A stretch of 58,463 nucleotides of DNA from Bacteroidaceae bacterium (GTDB lineage: Bacteria > Bacteroidota > Bacteroidia > Bacteroidales > Barnesiellaceae_A). The DNA lies in NCBI GenBank assembly GCA_017481745.1, contig JAFUOV010000015.1:1-58463 (forward strand). The letters are read 5' to 3'. Each line of letters begins with the position of its first letter. Positions within the stretch are counted from its first letter, which is position 1. This document shows positions 49,868 through 58,463 of the stretch, in pieces. Position numbers and translations under genes: made by a program. The notes under the pieces were generated by a model, which worked only from the letters and a program-made list of their open reading frames with translations, was not told the origin of the DNA and did not search any database.

Positions 49868-51310
49868 ATGAAACCACTGAACAAACAGACAGCATCGAAA
49901 GCTGTGCGTCCCGAGCGCATCATTCAATTTGGCGAAGGAAACTTCTTGCGTGCTTTTGTCGATTGGATTATCTTCAACATGAACGAAAAGACCGACTTCA
50001 ACAGCAGTGTTGTTGTTGTGCAACCCATAGAACGAGGTATGATTGATATGCTCAATGAGCAAGATTGCCTATACCATGTCAATCTGCAAGGTCTTGACAA
50101 GGGCGAGGTGGTAAACGACCTTACCAAGATAGACGTTATAAGCCGAGCATTAAATCCTTATACCGACAATGAGGCTTTCCTTGCGCTTGCCGACCAACCC
50201 GAGATGCGCTTTGTTATCTCTAATACTACCGAGGCGGGTATTACTTTCGACCCCTCTTGCCGATTGGAAGATGCTCCTGCATCGTCATATCCCGGCAAGT
50301 TGACACAGCTATTGTATCGCCGTTTTAAAACCTTTGGTGGCGATATGTCGAAGGGTCTTATCATCTTCCCCTGCGAACTTATCTTCTTGAATGGTCATAA
50401 ACTGAAAGAGACCATCTACCAATATATTGAGCTATGGAACTTGGGCGAGGCGTTCAAGACTTGGTTTGAGAAGGCTTGTGGCGTGTATGCTACATTGGTC
50501 GACCGCATCGTGCCGGGCTTCCCCCGCAAGGATATTGATGCCATCCGCGAGAAGTTGCAATATAATGACAACTTGGTGGTGCAAGCCGAGATTTTCCACC
50601 TGTGGGTAATTGAAGCTCCTCAAGAGGTTGCCAAGGAGTTCCCTGCCGATCGTGCCGGCTTGAACGTATTGTTTGTTCCCTCTGAAGAACCCTATCATGA
50701 GCGCAAGGTTACACTGCTCAATGGTCCTCACACCGTATTGTCGCCGGTTGCCTATCTGTCGGGCTTGAACATTGTGCGCGATGCTTGCCAACATCCCGTT
50801 GTAGGTCGTTATATCAATCGCGTGATGTTCGACGAGTTGCTCGAGACCCTCAACCTGCCCAAAGAGGAGCTTGTAAAATTTGGCAAAGATGTTTTGGAAC
50901 GCTTCAACAATCCTTTCGTCGACCACCAAGTAACCTCTATCATGCTCAACTCGTTCCCCAAATACCAGACACGCGACCTGCCCGGCTTGAAAGTTTATCT
51001 CGAGCGTAAGGGTGTGTTGCCCAAAGGTCTTGTATTGGGTCTTGCTGCAATCATTACATATTATAAAGGTGGTGTGCGTGAGGATGGTGCAGAGATTGTG
51101 CCCAACGATGCTCCCGAAATCATGGATATGTTGCGCAATCTGTGGGCTACAGGCTCTACTCGCCAAGTTGCCGAGGGCGTTTTGGCAGCCGAATATATCT
51201 GGGGTGAGAACCTCAATAACATCCCCGGCTTGACCGATGCCGTAGAGGGATATCTCAACGACATACAAGAGAAGGGAATGCTCGAAACCGTTAAATCTAT
51301 TCTTGACTAA
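49868..51310 (+). CDS. uxaB: Tagaturonate reductase (altronate oxidoreductase)
   Basis: 480 residues of the long-chain mannitol dehydrogenase-like family. The N-terminal Rossmann motif is IIQFGEGNFLRAF; FVISNTTEAGI and the TLLNGPHTVLSPVAYLSG segment with the catalytic Lys region are typical of UxaB. It reduces D-tagaturonate to D-altronate with NADH, step two of galacturonate breakdown. 10 bp separate its stop from the uxaA ATG. Confidence 0.93.
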   Translation: MKPLNKQTASKAVRPERIIQFGEGNFLRAFVDWIIFNMNEKTDFNSSVVVVQPIERGMIDMLNEQDCLYHVNLQGLDKGEVVNDLTKIDVISRALNPYTDNEAFLALADQPEMRFVISNTTEAGITFDPSCRLEDAPASSYPGKLTQLLYRRFKTFGGDMSKGLIIFPCELIFLNGHKLKETIYQYIELWNLGEAFKTWFEKACGVYATLVDRIVPGFPRKDIDAIREKLQYNDNLVVQAEIFHLWVIEAPQEVAKEFPADRAGLNVLFVPSEEPYHERKVTLLNGPHTVLSPVAYLSGLNIVRDACQHPVVGRYINRVMFDELLETLNLPKEELVKFGKDVLERFNNPFVDHQVTSIMLNSFPKYQTRDLPGLKVYLERKGVLPKGLVLGLAAIITYYKGGVREDGAEIVPNDAPEIMDMLRNLWATGSTRQVAEGVLAAEYIWGENLNNIPGLTDAVEGYLNDIQEKGMLETVKSILD

Positions 51311-51320
51311 CAATTATAGC

Positions 51321-52808
51321 ATGAGTGCATATATCAAGATAAACCCTGCCGACAACGTTGTGGTGGCTATAGACCCTATGAAAAAGGGCGAAACCATAAT
51401 GGTAGACGAGCGTGTGGTAACATTGTTGCAGGATGTGCCTGCCGGTCATAAAATAGCATTGCAACACTTTGCTGCCGGCGAGCATATCATCAAGTATGGC
51501 TCGCCTATCGGGCATGCCCGTATGGATATAGCCGAGGGCGATTGGGTGAACGAGAAGAATATCAAGACCAACCTCGACGGCTTGCTCGAATATACCTACA
51601 ATCCTATTGATACAACACTCGATATACCTGCCGACAACCTTACATTTGAAGGCTATCGCCGTCGCAATGGCGATGTAGGTATTCGCAATGAGATATGGAT
51701 TATACCCACCGTAGGTTGTGTAAATGGAGTTGTCAATCAGCTTGCCGAGTCGCTTCGTGCCGAAACTGCCGGCAAGGGTGTCGATGCTATTGTTGCATTT
51801 CCGCACAACTATGGTTGCTCGCAGTTGGGCGACGACCATGAGAATACGCGCAAAGTGCTGCGCGATATGTGTCTGCATCCCAATGCAGGTGCTGTGCTTG
51901 TTGTGGGATTGGGTTGTGAGAACAACCAACCCGATGCCTTCCGCGAGATGTTGGGCGACTACGATACCGAGCGCATACGCTTTATGGTAACACAGAAGGT
52001 GAGCGACGAGCATGAAGAGGGTATGGCTATCCTGCGCGAGCTGTATGCTATTGCATCGCAAGACCGTCGCACAACTGTACCATTGAGTGAGTTGCGTGTG
52101 GGCTTGAAGTGTGGAGGCTCAGACGGCTTCTCGGGTATTACTGCCAACCCCCTGTTGGGTGTTTTCTCCGACTTCTTGATAGCACAAGGTGGTACATCGG
52201 TACTCACCGAGGTGCCCGAAATGTTTGGTGCCGAAACCATCCTCATGAACCGTTGCGACAACAAAGATTTGTTTGACAAGACGGTGCACCTTATCAACGA
52301 CTTTAAAGCGTACTTTATAGCCAACAATCAGCCTATATACGAAAATCCCTCGCCGGGCAACAAAGCCGGTGGTATTTCTACTCTTGAAGAGAAGTCGCTG
52401 GGTTGCACACAGAAGTGTGGCAAATCGGGCGTGAAGGATGTGCTGATGTATGGCGACCGTATCAAGACGCGCGGGCTCAATCTGCTCAGCGCTCCCGGCA
52501 ATGACCTTGTAGCATCTACGGCACTTGCTTCGGCAGGATGCCACGTTGTGTTGTTTACCACCGGTCGCGGCACACCCTTTGGTACATACGTACCTACGGT
52601 GAAGGTGTCGACTAATAGCAATCTTTATAACAATAAACCCGGTTGGATTGACTTCAATGCCGGTACGTTGGTCGAGGGCGAAAGCATGGAGGTGTTGAGC
52701 CGTCGATTTATCGACTATATTATTGCTGTTGCAAGTGGTAAAGAGACCAACAACGAGCGCAAGGGCTATCGCGAAATAGCTATTTTCAAGACCGGAGTTA
52801 CATTGTAA
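51321..52808 (+). CDS. uxaA: Altronate dehydratase
   Basis: 495 residues from the ATG at 51321 (the TTG at 51303 lies inside uxaB). An SAF domain occupies about 1-90 (HKIALQHFAAGEHIIKYG), and the UxaA catalytic domain follows: RNEIWIIPTVGCVNG, FPHNYGCSQLGDDHE, GLGCENNQ, KCGGSDGFSG and SLGCTQKCGKSG, which hold the conserved Cys and His used for metal binding. It dehydrates D-altronate to 2-keto-3-deoxy-D-gluconate. KDG kinase and aldolase are not in the window. Confidence 0.95.
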   Translation: MSAYIKINPADNVVVAIDPMKKGETIMVDERVVTLLQDVPAGHKIALQHFAAGEHIIKYGSPIGHARMDIAEGDWVNEKNIKTNLDGLLEYTYNPIDTTLDIPADNLTFEGYRRRNGDVGIRNEIWIIPTVGCVNGVVNQLAESLRAETAGKGVDAIVAFPHNYGCSQLGDDHENTRKVLRDMCLHPNAGAVLVVGLGCENNQPDAFREMLGDYDTERIRFMVTQKVSDEHEEGMAILRELYAIASQDRRTTVPLSELRVGLKCGGSDGFSGITANPLLGVFSDFLIAQGGTSVLTEVPEMFGAETILMNRCDNKDLFDKTVHLINDFKAYFIANNQPIYENPSPGNKAGGISTLEEKSLGCTQKCGKSGVKDVLMYGDRIKTRGLNLLSAPGNDLVASTALASAGCHVVLFTTGRGTPFGTYVPTVKVSTNSNLYNNKPGWIDFNAGTLVEGESMEVLSRRFIDYIIAVASGKETNNERKGYREIAIFKTGVTL

Positions 52809-52828
52809 AACCTTAATAACTGACAAAT

Positions 52829-54235
52829 ATGAAACCTTTTATGGATGAAAACTTCTTGTTGCAAACCGAGACTGCACAGAAGTTGTATCACGAACATGCC
52901 AAGAAAATGCCCATTATAGACTACCATTGCCACCTCGTACCTAAAATGGTAGCCGACGATTATCGTTTCCGTTCTATCACCGAGATATGGCTTGGTGGCG
53001 ACCATTACAAGTGGCGCGCCATGCGCTCGAATGGTGTAGACGAGCGCTATTGCACCGGTAGCGATACGACCGATTGGGAGAAATTTGAGAAGTGGGCTGA
53101 GACCGTTCCCTACACAATGCGCAACCCGCTTTATCATTGGACTCACTTGGAGTTGAAAACAGCCTTTGGTATAGATAAAATATTAAAACCCTCTACTGCT
53201 CGTGAAATATTTGACGAGTGTAACGAGAAATTGGCTCAACCCGAGTATACAGCTCGTGGTTTTATGCGCCGTTATGGTGTAGAGTGTGTTTGTACTACCG
53301 ACGACCCCATCGATACGCTCGAGCATCACAAGGCTACTCGCGACAGCGGCTTTGAGATAAAAATGCTGCCTACTTGGCGCCCCGACAAAGCCATGGCAGT
53401 AGAAGTTCCTGCCGACTTCCGCGCATATGTCGAGAAGTTGTCGGAGGTGAGCAACATCACTATCAATACCTTCGACGATATGATAGATGCCTTGCGTTGC
53501 CGTCATAAATTCTTCGAGGAGATGGGTTGCCGCTTGAGCGACCATGGTATTGAAGAGTTCTATGCCGAGGACTATACCGATGCCGAGATACGTCGTATCT
53601 TTGACAAGGTGTATGGAGGCAAAGAGTTGTCGCAAGAGGAGATACTCAAGTTCAAGTCGGCGATGCTCGTAGAGTTTGGCGAGATGGATTGGGAAACCGG
53701 CTGGACTCAACAATTCCACTACGGAGCTATTCGCAACAACAATACCTTGATGTTTAAGAAACTTGGTCCCGATACAGGCTTCGACTCTATCGGTGAGTTT
53801 ACTACTGCCAAGGCGATGGCGAAATACCTCGACCGCCTGAACACATCGGGCAAACTTACCAAAACTATTCTCTACAACCTCAATCCCTGCGCCAATGAGG
53901 TGATAGCAACCATGTTGGGCAACTTCCAAGATGGTAGTATCCCCGGTAAGATACAGTTTGGCTCGGGTTGGTGGTTCCTCGACCAAAAGGATGGTATGGA
54001 GAAACAGATGAATGCTCTATCGTTGTTGGGCTTGCTCAGTCGTTTTGTAGGTATGCTCACCGACTCACGCAGTTTCTTGTCGTATCCTCGTCACGAATAC
54101 TTCCGCCGTACCTTGTGTAACTTGCTTGGTCGCGATATCGAAAATGGTGAAATACCGGCTTCGGAGCTCGACTTTGTGGGCAAGATGGTAGAAGATATTT
54201 GCTACAATAACGCCAAGAATTTTTTCAAATTCTGA
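52829..54235 (+). CDS. uxaC: Uronate isomerase (glucuronate/galacturonate isomerase)
   Basis: 468 residues of the amidohydrolase-like UxaC family. IDYHCHLVPK near residue 29 gives the first metal-binding His pair; CTTDDPIDTLEHH, LPTWRPDKA, and WFLDQKDGMEKQM and LTDSRSFLSYPRHEYFRR near the C-terminus are all typical. It converts D-galacturonate to D-tagaturonate, the first step. Gene order (isomerase last) differs from reaction order. Terminator at 54265-54302. Confidence 0.96.
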   Translation: MKPFMDENFLLQTETAQKLYHEHAKKMPIIDYHCHLVPKMVADDYRFRSITEIWLGGDHYKWRAMRSNGVDERYCTGSDTTDWEKFEKWAETVPYTMRNPLYHWTHLELKTAFGIDKILKPSTAREIFDECNEKLAQPEYTARGFMRRYGVECVCTTDDPIDTLEHHKATRDSGFEIKMLPTWRPDKAMAVEVPADFRAYVEKLSEVSNITINTFDDMIDALRCRHKFFEEMGCRLSDHGIEEFYAEDYTDAEIRRIFDKVYGGKELSQEEILKFKSAMLVEFGEMDWETGWTQQFHYGAIRNNNTLMFKKLGPDTGFDSIGEFTTAKAMAKYLDRLNTSGKLTKTILYNLNPCANEVIATMLGNFQDGSIPGKIQFGSGWWFLDQKDGMEKQMNALSLLGLLSRFVGMLTDSRSFLSYPRHEYFRRTLCNLLGRDIENGEIPASELDFVGKMVEDICYNNAKNFFKF

Positions 54236-54264
54236 TAATTAAAAATCAACAGATTGGTATGTAA

Positions 54265-54302
54265 CCCGAGGGTCGCCGTCTTATGGCTTCCTTCGGGCTT
54301 TT
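54265..54302 (+). terminator. Terminator of the GH28-uxaBAC operon
   Basis: CCCGAGGG (54265-54272) pairs with CCTTCGGG (54290-54297) with one G-U, followed by CTTTTCTT. Confidence 0.8.
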
Positions 54303-54346
54303 CTTATAAAGTATTCTTTTTATCGCAGTGCGGTCAAATATGAGCG

Positions 54347-54377
54347 TTTGTATATTGAGAATTTATCATTACTTTTG
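54347..54377 (+). promoter_or_regulatory. Promoter of the BamE-like lipoprotein gene
   Basis: TTTG at 54347-54350, 19-bp spacer, TACTTTTG at 54370-54377. Only 4 nt separate it from the ATG at 54382. Confidence 0.78.
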
Positions 54378-54381
54378 TGTG

Positions 54382-55314
54382 ATGAAAATTCGCTGCTTTA
54401 CATATAGCCTGCTATCGTTGTTGCTCATGCTGTGTTCGTGCTACACTGCCACCGAGTCTGTACCCACTATCAAGGAGAAAGATTTGCCCGCACATGTGCC
54501 TACTGCCGAGGAGCTCGTGATGGATAATAACTTTGTGCAACGTGGTTGCCATACATGGAACGAGGGTAAAGCATTTATCTCTATTGAAGACAGGTTGTCG
54601 CCTATGTTGCGCCCCATAGGCAATGTGGGGCTGGTAGAGAGTGGCTTGCTGGGTAAGACATTTTTCTATCGTGGATATAGGGTTGAAAATACTTATGGCG
54701 ATAAAGATCTAGTATATCTGCTCTACGAGTGCGATGGCAATATGTATTCATATTATACAGGAAAGTCGTCGCAAGAGATTGCCGATATGAACTATCTGCC
54801 GCTATTGCCCTCGCTGGTCGATGCCGACGATTTGGCTTTGGCACGCTCGTTGTTTGTGGGCAAGCAGTTGTATATACTATCCGATCAGTGGTACGATGCG
54901 CGGGGCGAACTGATGACCGGGCGACACTATGTTCCGGTGAAGATTACAGCTGTTGAACCGGGCAAGAGTGTGTTGCCTCTGGCGCTACTCTTTGTCGATG
55001 ACCGAGGCACGCAGGCTCGAGTATATATCTCTACCAAGAGCTCTTCGAGTACACAGATGCTCTCTTTCGACCGCCTCTTTTCGTACGAAAATCCGCGAAA
55101 TGCCCATCCCGATATTACCGACGAGGTGTGGCAAGCCATTACCGAGGGTCGCCTGCGTAAAGGTATGACCAAACCCGAGTGTCGGTTGGCGATAGGAATA
55201 CCTGCCGAAACTCGAAAGATAGCCACTTATAGCGGGCTGAAAGAGCAATGGCTGTATAATTCGGGAGCATATCTGTTCTTCTCTGATGGCATCTTGGAGG
55301 AGTTTCGGCAATAA
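54382..55314 (+). CDS. Lipoprotein with BamE/SmpA-like C-terminal domain
   Basis: 310 residues from the ATG at 54382; the upstream ATG at 54328 precedes the promoter and is excluded. The signal sequence MKIRCFTYSLLSLLLMLCSC ends in a lipobox (Cys20). The middle part has no recognised domain. The last 55 residues (LRKGMTKPECRLAIGIPAE, then EQWLYNSGAYLFFSDGILEEF) fit the GMTxxEVxxxLGxP plus two-strand pattern of BamE-like outer-membrane lipoproteins. Function unknown. murB follows 68 bp later without a clear promoter of its own, so the pair may be co-transcribed from a near-leaderless start. Confidence 0.72.
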   Translation: MKIRCFTYSLLSLLLMLCSCYTATESVPTIKEKDLPAHVPTAEELVMDNNFVQRGCHTWNEGKAFISIEDRLSPMLRPIGNVGLVESGLLGKTFFYRGYRVENTYGDKDLVYLLYECDGNMYSYYTGKSSQEIADMNYLPLLPSLVDADDLALARSLFVGKQLYILSDQWYDARGELMTGRHYVPVKITAVEPGKSVLPLALLFVDDRGTQARVYISTKSSSSTQMLSFDRLFSYENPRNAHPDITDEVWQAITEGRLRKGMTKPECRLAIGIPAETRKIATYSGLKEQWLYNSGAYLFFSDGILEEFRQ

Positions 55315-55382
55315 CAATGTGCGATAGCTGTCATAAATAATCATCACACATTATAATAATAGATAATAAACAAGAACGAAAT

Positions 55383-56405
55383 ATGTTACTGCAAGAAAAT
55401 ATAGATATAACTCGTCGACACACCTTTGGCATACCCACACAGGCACGTGCTTGGGGCGAGTATGAGTCGGTCGATGAGTTGTGCCAACTATTGCACGAGG
55501 CACGCCGTAGGGATATGGAGTTTATGCCCATAGGACAAGGTAGCAACCTGCTCTTTGTACGCGATTACGACGGTATGTTGTTGCACTCGGCTATCAAGAC
55601 ATTGCAATTTGTAGCCCTCGACAACAATACGGTATTGGTGCAAGCCGGCAGTGGCTGGGTGTGGGACGAGTTTGTTGCATACTGCATTGCACAAGGGTGG
55701 GGCGGTATAGAAAATCTCTCTTATATACCCGGAACGGTAGGCGCAAGTGCTGTGCAGAATGTAGGTGCTTATGGTGTAGAGGCTTGCGATGTGATAGAGA
55801 GTGTATCAGTGATAGACGTCGATACGCTCGAAGAGCAAACAATTGCCGCATCGGAGTGTGCCTATGGCTATCGCACGAGCCGTTTCAAGAAGGAGTGGAA
55901 GAACAAGTATATAGTTACGGCAGTAACCTACCGATTGACCAAAACGCCTGCATTTAAACTCGATTATGGAAACTTGCGAGCCAAAGTGGGCGATGCGCCT
56001 ACGTTGCAGTCGGTGCGCGATGCTGTCATTGAGATACGTCGCAGTAAGTTGCCCGAGCCTGCCGAGCAGGGTAGTGCCGGAAGTTTTTTTGTCAATCCCG
56101 TTGTTGCACGTGAGCATTACAATCAACTGCTGCAACAATACCCCGATATGCCTTGTTATGAAGTCGATGCCGAGCATGTCAAAGTACCCGCCGGATGGCT
56201 CATCGACCGTCGAGGTTGGAAAGGCAAAAGCGTAGGTGGAGCAATGGTGTATCAGCAGCAATCGCTTGTGATAGTCAATACCGGTAATGCGCGTGCCGGC
56301 GATGTGGTGCAGCTTGCATCCGATATAGCATTCTCGGTGTTTGAAGCATATGGTATATTGATAAAGCCCGAGGTAAACTATGTCTGTGCAGGGTTTAAAG
56401 TATAA
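55383..56405 (+). CDS. murB: UDP-N-acetylenolpyruvoylglucosamine reductase
   Basis: 340 residues; NADPH-dependent flavoenzyme making UDP-MurNAc for peptidoglycan. FAD-binding PIGQGSNLLF (48-57) and IPGTVGASAVQNVGAYG are present. YGYRTSRFK and the GSAGSFFVNP loop with catalytic Ser234 place it in type I (E. coli-like), and the final KPEVNYV contains Glu330. The motif RRSKLP is also intact. Genes on both sides lie on the same strand. Confidence 0.96.
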   Translation: MLLQENIDITRRHTFGIPTQARAWGEYESVDELCQLLHEARRRDMEFMPIGQGSNLLFVRDYDGMLLHSAIKTLQFVALDNNTVLVQAGSGWVWDEFVAYCIAQGWGGIENLSYIPGTVGASAVQNVGAYGVEACDVIESVSVIDVDTLEEQTIAASECAYGYRTSRFKKEWKNKYIVTAVTYRLTKTPAFKLDYGNLRAKVGDAPTLQSVRDAVIEIRRSKLPEPAEQGSAGSFFVNPVVAREHYNQLLQQYPDMPCYEVDAEHVKVPAGWLIDRRGWKGKSVGGAMVYQQQSLVIVNTGNARAGDVVQLASDIAFSVFEAYGILIKPEVNYVCAGFKV

Positions 56406-56490
56406 GGCTTGGTAGCAAGCAGATAAGAGCCAAACAACCCGCAACCTCAATTATAAACACTAAACCCTCAACTCTCAACATTCATAAGGT

Positions 56491-57249
56491 ATGAAGTTGC
56501 AATTTCTCGGAACAGGAACGTCGACCGGTGTGCCTCAAATAGGATGCCGTTGTAAGGTGTGTTGCAGTAGCGACCCGCGCGACAATCGTCTGCGCTGTTC
56601 GGCAATGCTTGTTGAGGGTGATACGCATATTCTCATAGATTGTTCGCCCGACTTTCGCCAGCAAGCCTTGCGTGCCAATATAGAGCATATAGATGCGTTG
56701 TTGTTGACACACAGTCATTACGATCATACGGGCGGTATCGACGACTTGCGCCCATTTTGCACATACGCTCCGCTACCTATTTATGCCGAGCCCAAGGTGA
56801 TAGGCGATATAAAGGCGCGGTTGCCCTATTGCTTTATAGAGCCTCGCTATCCCGGTATTCCGCAACTCGATATGCGCCCAATAGCGCCGTTGCACGCATT
56901 TATGGTAGGCGATGTAATGGTGCAACCCTTGCGAGTGATGCACTACAACCTTCCCATCGTAGGCTATCGCATAGGGCGTGTGGCATATATAACCGATTGC
57001 CTTACGATGCCACAAGAAACTCTTGAACAATTGAACGATTTGGATGTATTGGTAATCAATGCATTGCGCCGTAGTAAGCACATATCGCATCAGTCTCTTG
57101 ACGACGCCCTTGCATTAATAGAACAGCTATCTCCTAAAAAGGCATATTTGATACACATGAGCCACGATATGGGCTTGCATGCCGAGATGTCGACGATGCT
57201 ACCTCCTCATGTGCAATTTGCCTATGATTGGTTGTGTGTAGAGTGTTGA
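56491..57249 (+). CDS. Metallo-beta-lactamase-fold hydrolase, PhnP-like
   Basis: 252 residues. Metal-binding motif HSHYDHTGGIDDLRPF at about 74-89 (HxHxDH), a later MHYNLP His and TDCL Asp. Near the N-terminus GTGTSTGVPQIGCRC is followed by CKVC, a Cys group also seen in PhnP-type phosphodiesterases, which bind an extra metal. The reaction is probably hydrolysis of a cyclic or linear phosphodiester; the substrate is not predictable here because no phosphonate genes are nearby. It is 85 bp after murB and ends at a perfect terminator. Confidence 0.87.
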   Translation: MKLQFLGTGTSTGVPQIGCRCKVCCSSDPRDNRLRCSAMLVEGDTHILIDCSPDFRQQALRANIEHIDALLLTHSHYDHTGGIDDLRPFCTYAPLPIYAEPKVIGDIKARLPYCFIEPRYPGIPQLDMRPIAPLHAFMVGDVMVQPLRVMHYNLPIVGYRIGRVAYITDCLTMPQETLEQLNDLDVLVINALRRSKHISHQSLDDALALIEQLSPKKAYLIHMSHDMGLHAEMSTMLPPHVQFAYDWLCVEC

Positions 57250-57296
57250 ACATCATACAAGTAATAGGTTAAGATATATTATGTTATCAAGTAATG

Positions 57297-57327
57297 AAAA
57301 ATGCGCAAACGTTTGCGCATTTTTTTG
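57297..57327. terminator. Intrinsic terminator after the PhnP-like gene
   Basis: ATGCGCAAAC and GTTTGCGCAT (57301-57320) form a perfect palindrome flanked by A4 and T7. Confidence 0.94.
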
Positions 57328-57371
57328 TTTTTAAACCCCACATCTTTTAATAACTCAATACCTCAAAATCC

Positions 57372-57379
57372 TATCTTCG
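57372..57379 (+). promoter_or_regulatory. Possible -7 element of the partial starch-binding gene
   Basis: TATCTTCG, one base off TAnnTTTG, 34 bp before the ATG; no TTG at 19-20 bp. Confidence 0.35.
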
Positions 57380-57413
57380 CACCATTATTTACATAATCTT
57401 AAATTTATACATT

Positions 57414-58463
57414 ATGAAAAAAGTTTTACTTTTCTTGTGTGCCATGATGGTAGCTCAATTGGCTCAAGCATGGTATGTTGTTGGTAGTTTCTGTGGCTGG
57501 GATGTAAACCAGGCTGTAGAGATGACAAAGCAAGCAGATGGAACTTATTTGCTTGCCGATTACACTCTTGAAACAGGTGCAGAGTTTAAATTTATTGAAA
57601 CTCGTGGTTGGAGTAGCAACCTCGGTCCTGGCACAAATGTGCAGCCTAACACCGAATATAAATTGTACGCAGATGGTGGTAATGCTGTATGGCAAGGCGA
57701 AACAGGCGCTTGTGACATCGTTCTTGATGCAACTGCCAAAATAATGAAAGTTGTTTCGGATGCAGGTGTTGTAGAAGCCACCAAATATTATGTATATTTT
57801 GACAATAGCGCATCAAATTGGGATGAAGTTTATGTATATACTTGGGGTTCGGTTTCTTTTGGTGAATGGCCCGGTACTAAGTTGACCGAGAAGACTCCCG
57901 AAGGTTATTATATCGCAGTATGCGAAGCTATGTCAGACCCCGCAGGTGCCGGTCTTTTATTCAATGTTGGTGGTGATGCTAACAAGACAGGTGACTTAGA
58001 GTGGAGAACAAATGCAATCTATAACAAAGATGGCGACACCGGTAAGACTTATGATGGTGGCGTTGTCGAACCCGAAAAAGAGTCTCTCGTTTACAACGTA
58101 ACCGTTCCTGCCGGTACTCCTGCTTGTTTTATCGCCGGTGAAATGAATGGTTGGTCGTTTACCGAAATGACTAAGGTTGATGAAACTCACTATACCATTA
58201 CAATTGAGGAAGTTACCAAAGCTATGAAGTACAAATATAGCGCTTCGGCTTCTTGGGCCAATGTAGAGATGCAAGCCGATGGTGTAACAGATGTTCAAGA
58301 CCGTACATGGAGCGAAAACGACGTTGTTGCTGCTTGGAAAGGTCTTGCCGATGTTGAGACAGAGACTCTTACCTACAACGTAGAAGTTCCCGTAGGTACA
58401 CCTGCTTGCTACATTGCCGGTGATATGAATAGCTGGGCGTTTACTGCCATGACAAAGGTTGAC
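57414..58463 (+). CDS. Secreted starch-binding-type protein, partial (3' end outside the window)
   Basis: 350 codons are open to the window edge with no stop. Signal peptide 1-19 (MKKVLLFLCAMMVAQLAQA). Modules visible: a first carbohydrate-binding-like unit (YVVGSFCGWDVNQAVEMTK), a CBM26-like starch-binding unit near 124-220 (YYVYFDNSASNWDEVYVYTW, GEWPGTKL), then at least two repeats of about 95 residues beginning YNVTVPAGTPACFIAGEMNGW and YNVEVPVGTPACYIAGDMNSW, of CBM20/CBM48-like character. No catalytic part is in view. It could be a SusE/F-like starch-binding protein or the N-terminus of an amylase. Confidence 0.8.
   Translation, partial: MKKVLLFLCAMMVAQLAQAWYVVGSFCGWDVNQAVEMTKQADGTYLLADYTLETGAEFKFIETRGWSSNLGPGTNVQPNTEYKLYADGGNAVWQGETGACDIVLDATAKIMKVVSDAGVVEATKYYVYFDNSASNWDEVYVYTWGSVSFGEWPGTKLTEKTPEGYYIAVCEAMSDPAGAGLLFNVGGDANKTGDLEWRTNAIYNKDGDTGKTYDGGVVEPEKESLVYNVTVPAGTPACFIAGEMNGWSFTEMTKVDETHYTITIEEVTKAMKYKYSASASWANVEMQADGVTDVQDRTWSENDVVAAWKGLADVETETLTYNVEVPVGTPACYIAGDMNSWAFTAMTKVD

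Overview
The window is bacterial chromosome from a member of the order Bacteroidales; the family cannot be fixed from what is visible. The evidence is the promoter grammar (TTG, 19-20 bp, TAnnTTTG, no Shine-Dalgarno sites), many secreted proteins with C-terminal domains of the type IX secretion (T9SS) kind, a methylmalonyl-CoA mutase pair (succinate to propionate), BspA-type repeats, and lineage-typical genes such as a DUF6175 protein and a MauE-thioredoxin fusion. Gene density is high and no phage, IS, integrase or CRISPR array was seen.

Layout. 1-7.3 kb: an 82-bp tandem repeat ending in the promoter of a phosphoglycolate-phosphatase-like gene, then a minus-strand run (PASTA protein, RluD-type pseudouridine synthase, acyltransferase, metallophosphoesterase, short HPPK-like protein, nitroreductase) and a divergent coiled-coil membrane protein. 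7.6-18.4 kb: secreted proteins, including two tandem endonuclease I paralogues, a large adhesin-like mosaic protein and an Omp28-like protein, plus a rubredoxin gene of only 54 codons at 12569-12733. 18.4-31 kb: MORN-repeat protein, proS, ettA, def, ruvX, a pRiA4b ORF-3-like protein, an S9 peptidase lipoprotein, and etfB-etfA-acyl-CoA dehydrogenase. 31-33.8 kb: MauE-thioredoxin fusion, mltG and tRNA-Ser(GCU). 34.3-39.4 kb: a compact six-gene operon of exported proteins of unknown function. 39.6-43.6 kb: mutB and mutA. 43.8-54.3 kb: pectin breakdown (bimodular esterase, GH28, then uxaB-uxaA-uxaC), interrupted by a BspA-like surface protein and a gap that holds a probable structured RNA. 54.4-58.5 kb: BamE-like lipoprotein, murB, a metallo-beta-lactamase-fold protein, and the start of a starch-binding-type secreted protein that runs off the window.

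How the genes work together. The esterases and GH28 would release galacturonate from pectin; UxaC, UxaB and UxaA turn it into 2-keto-3-deoxygluconate. MutAB, and possibly the Etf/dehydrogenase set, belong to acyl-CoA metabolism. The secreted nucleases and adhesin-like proteins probably scavenge or bind at the cell surface.

The two most interesting items are (1) the 34281-39364 operon, whose two small exported proteins are paralogues and whose last protein has a glycine-zipper-like segment and a C-terminal domain reminiscent of CsgG/FlgT-type outer-membrane assemblies, and (2) a rod-shaped RNA on the minus strand at about 47662-47917, with six consecutive complementary helices, a one-sided 25-nt bubble, a TATCTTTG promoter and a terminal U-run, which looks like a 6S-type RNA. 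Three genes (gph, ruvX and the 54382 lipoprotein gene) have their start codon only 4-5 nt after a -7 element and so probably give leaderless mRNAs.
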